Shown: piece after piece, positions 60,901 through 64,000 of the stretch
How positions within the stretch are numbered: the first letter of the stretch is position 1
How the letters are laid out: each line of letters opens with the position of its first letter
Assembly (NCBI GenBank): GCA_039111635.1
Contig: JBCAQO010000008.1
Coordinates: 2,294,001-2,358,000, forward strand
DNA from: Heterobasidion occidentale
Taxonomy: Eukaryota > Basidiomycota > Agaricomycetes > Russulales > Bondarzewiaceae
Length of the DNA stretch: 64,000 nucleotides
Reading direction: 5' to 3'
Program-made: the position numbers and the translations under genes
Notes under the pieces: generated by a model
Told to the model about the DNA's origin: nothing
Seen by the model: only the letters and a program-made list of their open reading frames with translations
The model's database searches: none

Positions 60901-63900
60901 GCCATGGCTCCTCAGCTCTCCTCATTTCGTCCTGGTCATCGGGCCCATGAAAGGAAATAAGTCCATATTTTTGAAATCACTTGGAGAGTCGGAGAGTAGC
61001 GGAGAGTCGGCGCAGGCGATCAGATCGAATGGATGCGCCAGAGGCTGCCAGAGGGCGCGCGGGAGATATATTTCCCGCTTAAATGAATGGCCGTGCGTGT
61101 AGATTGCCAGGCAGATACAGGCAGATACAGCATGGCGACGCGGAAGATTGACGACTTGAAGACTTTATCTGCAGCTAACTGCACGAGCGTGGTATTTGCA
61201 CTTCCCACTGGCTCGTGATATTTCAACGCTGCAGGAGCTCGATGGACATCGAGACCTATCGAGACTTGCAAGTTTCACCCACATCAACGGCGCGTGAGTA
61301 CCTCTTGGGTCGTACGTGTCAGATCTCGTTCGTCGTATCATCGTTTTCCCGTCTTTCGTTTTCACGCCTTTGCTCGCCAGAGCTTCCAGCAGGGGGAGAG
61401 CATATCTCGGTGGATATAGGAGGTTGTAGGAGGTTGTAGAGCCTTTAAAATTACAATCCAGCCTGAGTTCAGGTCTCTGTCTCGTTTCATATGCATCTCG
61501 ATATAACGACAAAGCTAACTGCTTGCGCAACCAAGTGCCTTCATATAATAGGATCATGAGTAGACTGTCAGGCCATCACATGATATACAACCCCCGCGTT
61601 TTAGCGCGACAGCAGGATAGACCATGCCGTCATTCCATCGACCGCGATCGAGGTGCTAATGGAAAGCTTCAGCTCCGTCTCGCCCGCGTCCTCGAGTCCT
61701 GTTTTGGAATAGATATGTACTGTGTGCGACCTCTACCCTCCATTATTCGCCTCTTTATCGATCCTCTGATCGTCCCACAGGTTCTAGCTTGCCCGTGGAG
61801 ATCCCATCTTCGACGCCTGCGATCGTGGATTTATCGCTGTCTGCGATACGTATCTGGACCATCTCGATGCGGCGGGGGAGTTCTGAGACGCTGATTCTGA
61901 GCTACGCTGTGACAGCTCGATCTGGCGGGTGGGAGATTTGCGCTGCATGCAGTGGCTCTGGCTCAGCGATGGACACGCCCGGCGCTGTTGACTCGGAAGA
62001 CGGTGGCGGGTGGCATCGGCGCGCGTGACAGCCATGCGTCGATAGATGCATTGTGGCGTGTGCAGACAGCAGACAGGGGGTCAGGCGGAAGCGCTTCCTC
62101 TTCCATGCCAGACGCGCCCGTGTCGGGATGTGCATCGCGTCCCCCTCGGACGTCCGGAATTCCGGGATGAACTCGCTTTTCCGTGATTCCCCATAGCTCA
62201 CCTGCAATCGAGTCAACTCGTGTTCTGCGGCCGGTCGTGTCTTGAGTGCAAAGTTTGAACCTTGAATGCATGCTTCCCACTTCGCCCAACAAGGACATGC
62301 CCTGGTGCTCGAGGCGCTTCCACAGCCACGAGGCTGATAGACCCTTCGAGGTGCTTGAGAAATGAGTCGACACGTCCGTTGATCAAGTGCTCCATTGCCC
62401 CTTGGAGCCTCCACCTCGAGGCAGGAGGGCCAGTTCAACGCAACATTTGGCGTCAATTTCTCCATCCGCGCTTTTTTCGGTCTTCATTTCTAACCCCCAC
62501 GTTTGCTGATATATCACACCTTCGCTTCTTGAACTTCTATCCCCGAACCGTATGTCAGATTGACTTGTGGACTAGGTAATATACCTTGCTTACGTCCTTT
62601 TTCGATCCATGGTGCTGAGGGAATTGCACCAGATTATGAACTCATGATATACCACATCATTCATCAATATCGCAGGGACGTGGATCGAACAGATCCTCCG
62701 CCGTGGGCGCGCGCACCTCAGCTACGGTTATCTGTAGCATGCCCATCGACCCTGTCCAAATGGTTCATGGAAGCCCACAACACGGAGGTGGCTTTTGAAA
62801 GCCGAAACTTTGGCCAATCTTTCTTCCCTATATGAATGTTTCTTTTGACACCGTGCCGCATGACAGCCACGTCCACCTAAAACGTCGTCATCCTGCGGCA
62901 GACTGGTCCGAGACGTGATCTCATATCCGCCTTGAAGGTTTGTTTCGCATTTCCATATATCGATGCCGACGCGGATCAATGTGATGATACCAACAGATAA
63001 ACTGCGCTCGATGATCAATCGACGCTGGACGATGCCGGAGAAATGGTGGGAATTTAGGGGCTACACACGAGCTCATGGGAGGCCTCCCTTTGATTGAAGG
63101 CTGTGTATGAGCTGACTTCAAAAAAGGCCAGGAAGATCAGTTCGTCCCCCCTCATGACCGAATTGACGGAAAGCATCTCAGACACCTGAAGCGCTCTCTG
63201 TGCGGCACGAGGCCTCACGGGACCAGCATGAGATCAATGATGCAGTCGTCATTACCTATGAAGGTCAAAACATGGAAAACGCGTGCAAGGGGGACGCTGT
63301 TCATTATACAACAATTGCCTTCACTCTCCTAGTCGGACTTGAGGCTTCATCCGACGGGGCGGGGGCAAAGGGGGTTCAATCCTTTGACCGCAGCATCCTT
63401 ACGAAGCTTTCTGGACATTCATTTATGTCCCAAACCGTTTCAAGTACCAAATATGCAAATCTGAAAGGTGACATTCACTCTTCGACAACAAATTTAAATT
63501 CGCAACAGATCATTGACGTACTCTGAATGTCCTTGTGTTACACCTTCACCTTGAGCGATGATCGCATCCGTCCTTGCCTTCAACGTCGGGGGAAGAAAGT
63601 CCGCCGCCTTACACTGTCGCTAAAGCGTCACAGGCATTCATTGAGTTGAGTTTCAAGAAACAAACCTTGTCAGGCTGCAGCTTCTTTGAATGTCATACTG
63701 TGGAACAGAGCGTCTGGAACCTTTCTATTGCCAGGGGTCCCGTAAGGGGAAGACATATCCCTGGATACGAACTTCCTGATCAGCACGTCATTTCGACTGC
63801 GCGAATTCTCAGCTTGCCCACGCACCTTCTAAAAGCAGATATCAATGTCAGGGGGTGGCCGTGGCGTTCATAACAGCTTTCACAATGCCAAAGAGCGTTT

Positions 63901-64000
63901 TCGTCATGAGTTGTATATGTAGACGATAGACCACCGGTTCTAGTATGCCCGATGTCGCACACATGGCTCCTGTTGTCGCCATAGTATCTTCTAGGGGAGC
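54991..64000. other. Gene-poor, CpG-rich region with scattered coding-like fragments
   Basis: About 9 kb in which no product can be assigned. It begins with the long upstream region of the zinc-finger gene, with very pyrimidine-rich plus-strand sequence at about 55150-55720. Possible plus-strand exons follow: one after an acceptor at about 56211 (VYVELPFDATIGILCAQNG) and one after CCCGCAG at about 56649 (EAPCFLARWTDQSGHEAQSI). Their joining is uncertain. Alternating purine-pyrimidine tracts occur at about 57947-57962 and 58009-58078. Short tandem repeats lie at 60980-61010 and 61111-61130. The last 2.5 kb is less GC-rich; frames at 63200-63526 and 63574-63873 show no known domain. No tRNA, rRNA or intact transposon was found. 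Confidence 0.4.
55647..55676 (-). repeat. GTCCCC hexamer repeat, G-quadruplex-capable
   Basis: Five tandem GTCCCC units on the plus strand; the minus strand reads GGGGAC repeated, with five G4 runs separated by AC. It lies about 660 bp upstream of the zinc-finger start on that gene's sense strand. Confidence 0.85.

Noticed and set aside
63200..63873. Two adjacent plus-strand frames near the right edge, considered as a transposon remnant
   Set aside because: No reverse transcriptase, integrase, transposase motif, terminal repeat or target duplication could be found. Left as unassigned sequence.

Overview
The window reads as a nuclear genome segment of a filamentous basidiomycete, most likely an Agaricomycete. 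Almost every gene is broken by many short (about 42-150 nt) GT-AG introns with CTNAY-like branch points. Genes lie on both strands, often in head-to-head pairs, and the protein families are typical of fungi (TOR with FRB and FATC, RPB4, a SAF1-type F-box/RCC1 protein, AVT transporter, CON7-like zinc finger). There is no operon structure, CRISPR array, rRNA or intact transposon.

Left part (1-13 kb): the N-terminal two thirds or so of a Tel1/ATM kinase run off the left edge. It is head-to-head with a PIF1 helicase across about 730 bp that holds a cell-cycle (MCB) box. A frame-broken coding-like stretch follows, then D-xylulose kinase, a small unknown protein and the tRNA pseudouridine synthase PUS1.

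Middle (13-28 kb): RNA polymerase II subunit RPB4 (with a GC-AG intron) faces an aldo/keto reductase. Then four minus-strand genes follow: an F-box/RCC1 protein, an R3H-SUZ RNA-binding protein, a vacuolar-type amino-acid transporter and an uncharacterised KEN-box protein.

TOR block (28-48 kb): a complete TOR kinase gene of 8.7 kb, an intron-containing tRNA-Pro(AGG), an ELMO/CED-12 homologue, methylenetetrahydrofolate reductase, a DUF202 membrane protein and a second aldo/keto reductase that is a close paralogue of the first.

Right part (48-64 kb): GC- and CpG-rich and nearly free of recognisable genes. The one convincing gene is a CON7-like C2H2 transcription factor rich in glutamine runs. 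Its 3' half is read in three successive frames, with one change lying at a CAG tract. It is flanked by simple repeats, a G-quadruplex-capable hexamer repeat and Z-DNA-prone tracts.

Functionally the genes group loosely into growth and genome maintenance (TOR, Tel1, PIF1), transcription and RNA (RPB4, PUS1, R3H-SUZ, tRNA-Pro, CON7-like), and metabolism or nutrient use (xylulokinase, MTHFR, amino-acid transporter, two reductases). I did not find a clearly new multi-gene system. The most useful leads are the possible dual-start PIF1, the TEL1-PIF1 shared promoter, the reductase paralogues with differing introns, the frame-broken region after PIF1, and the microsatellite-linked frame breaks in the zinc-finger gene.
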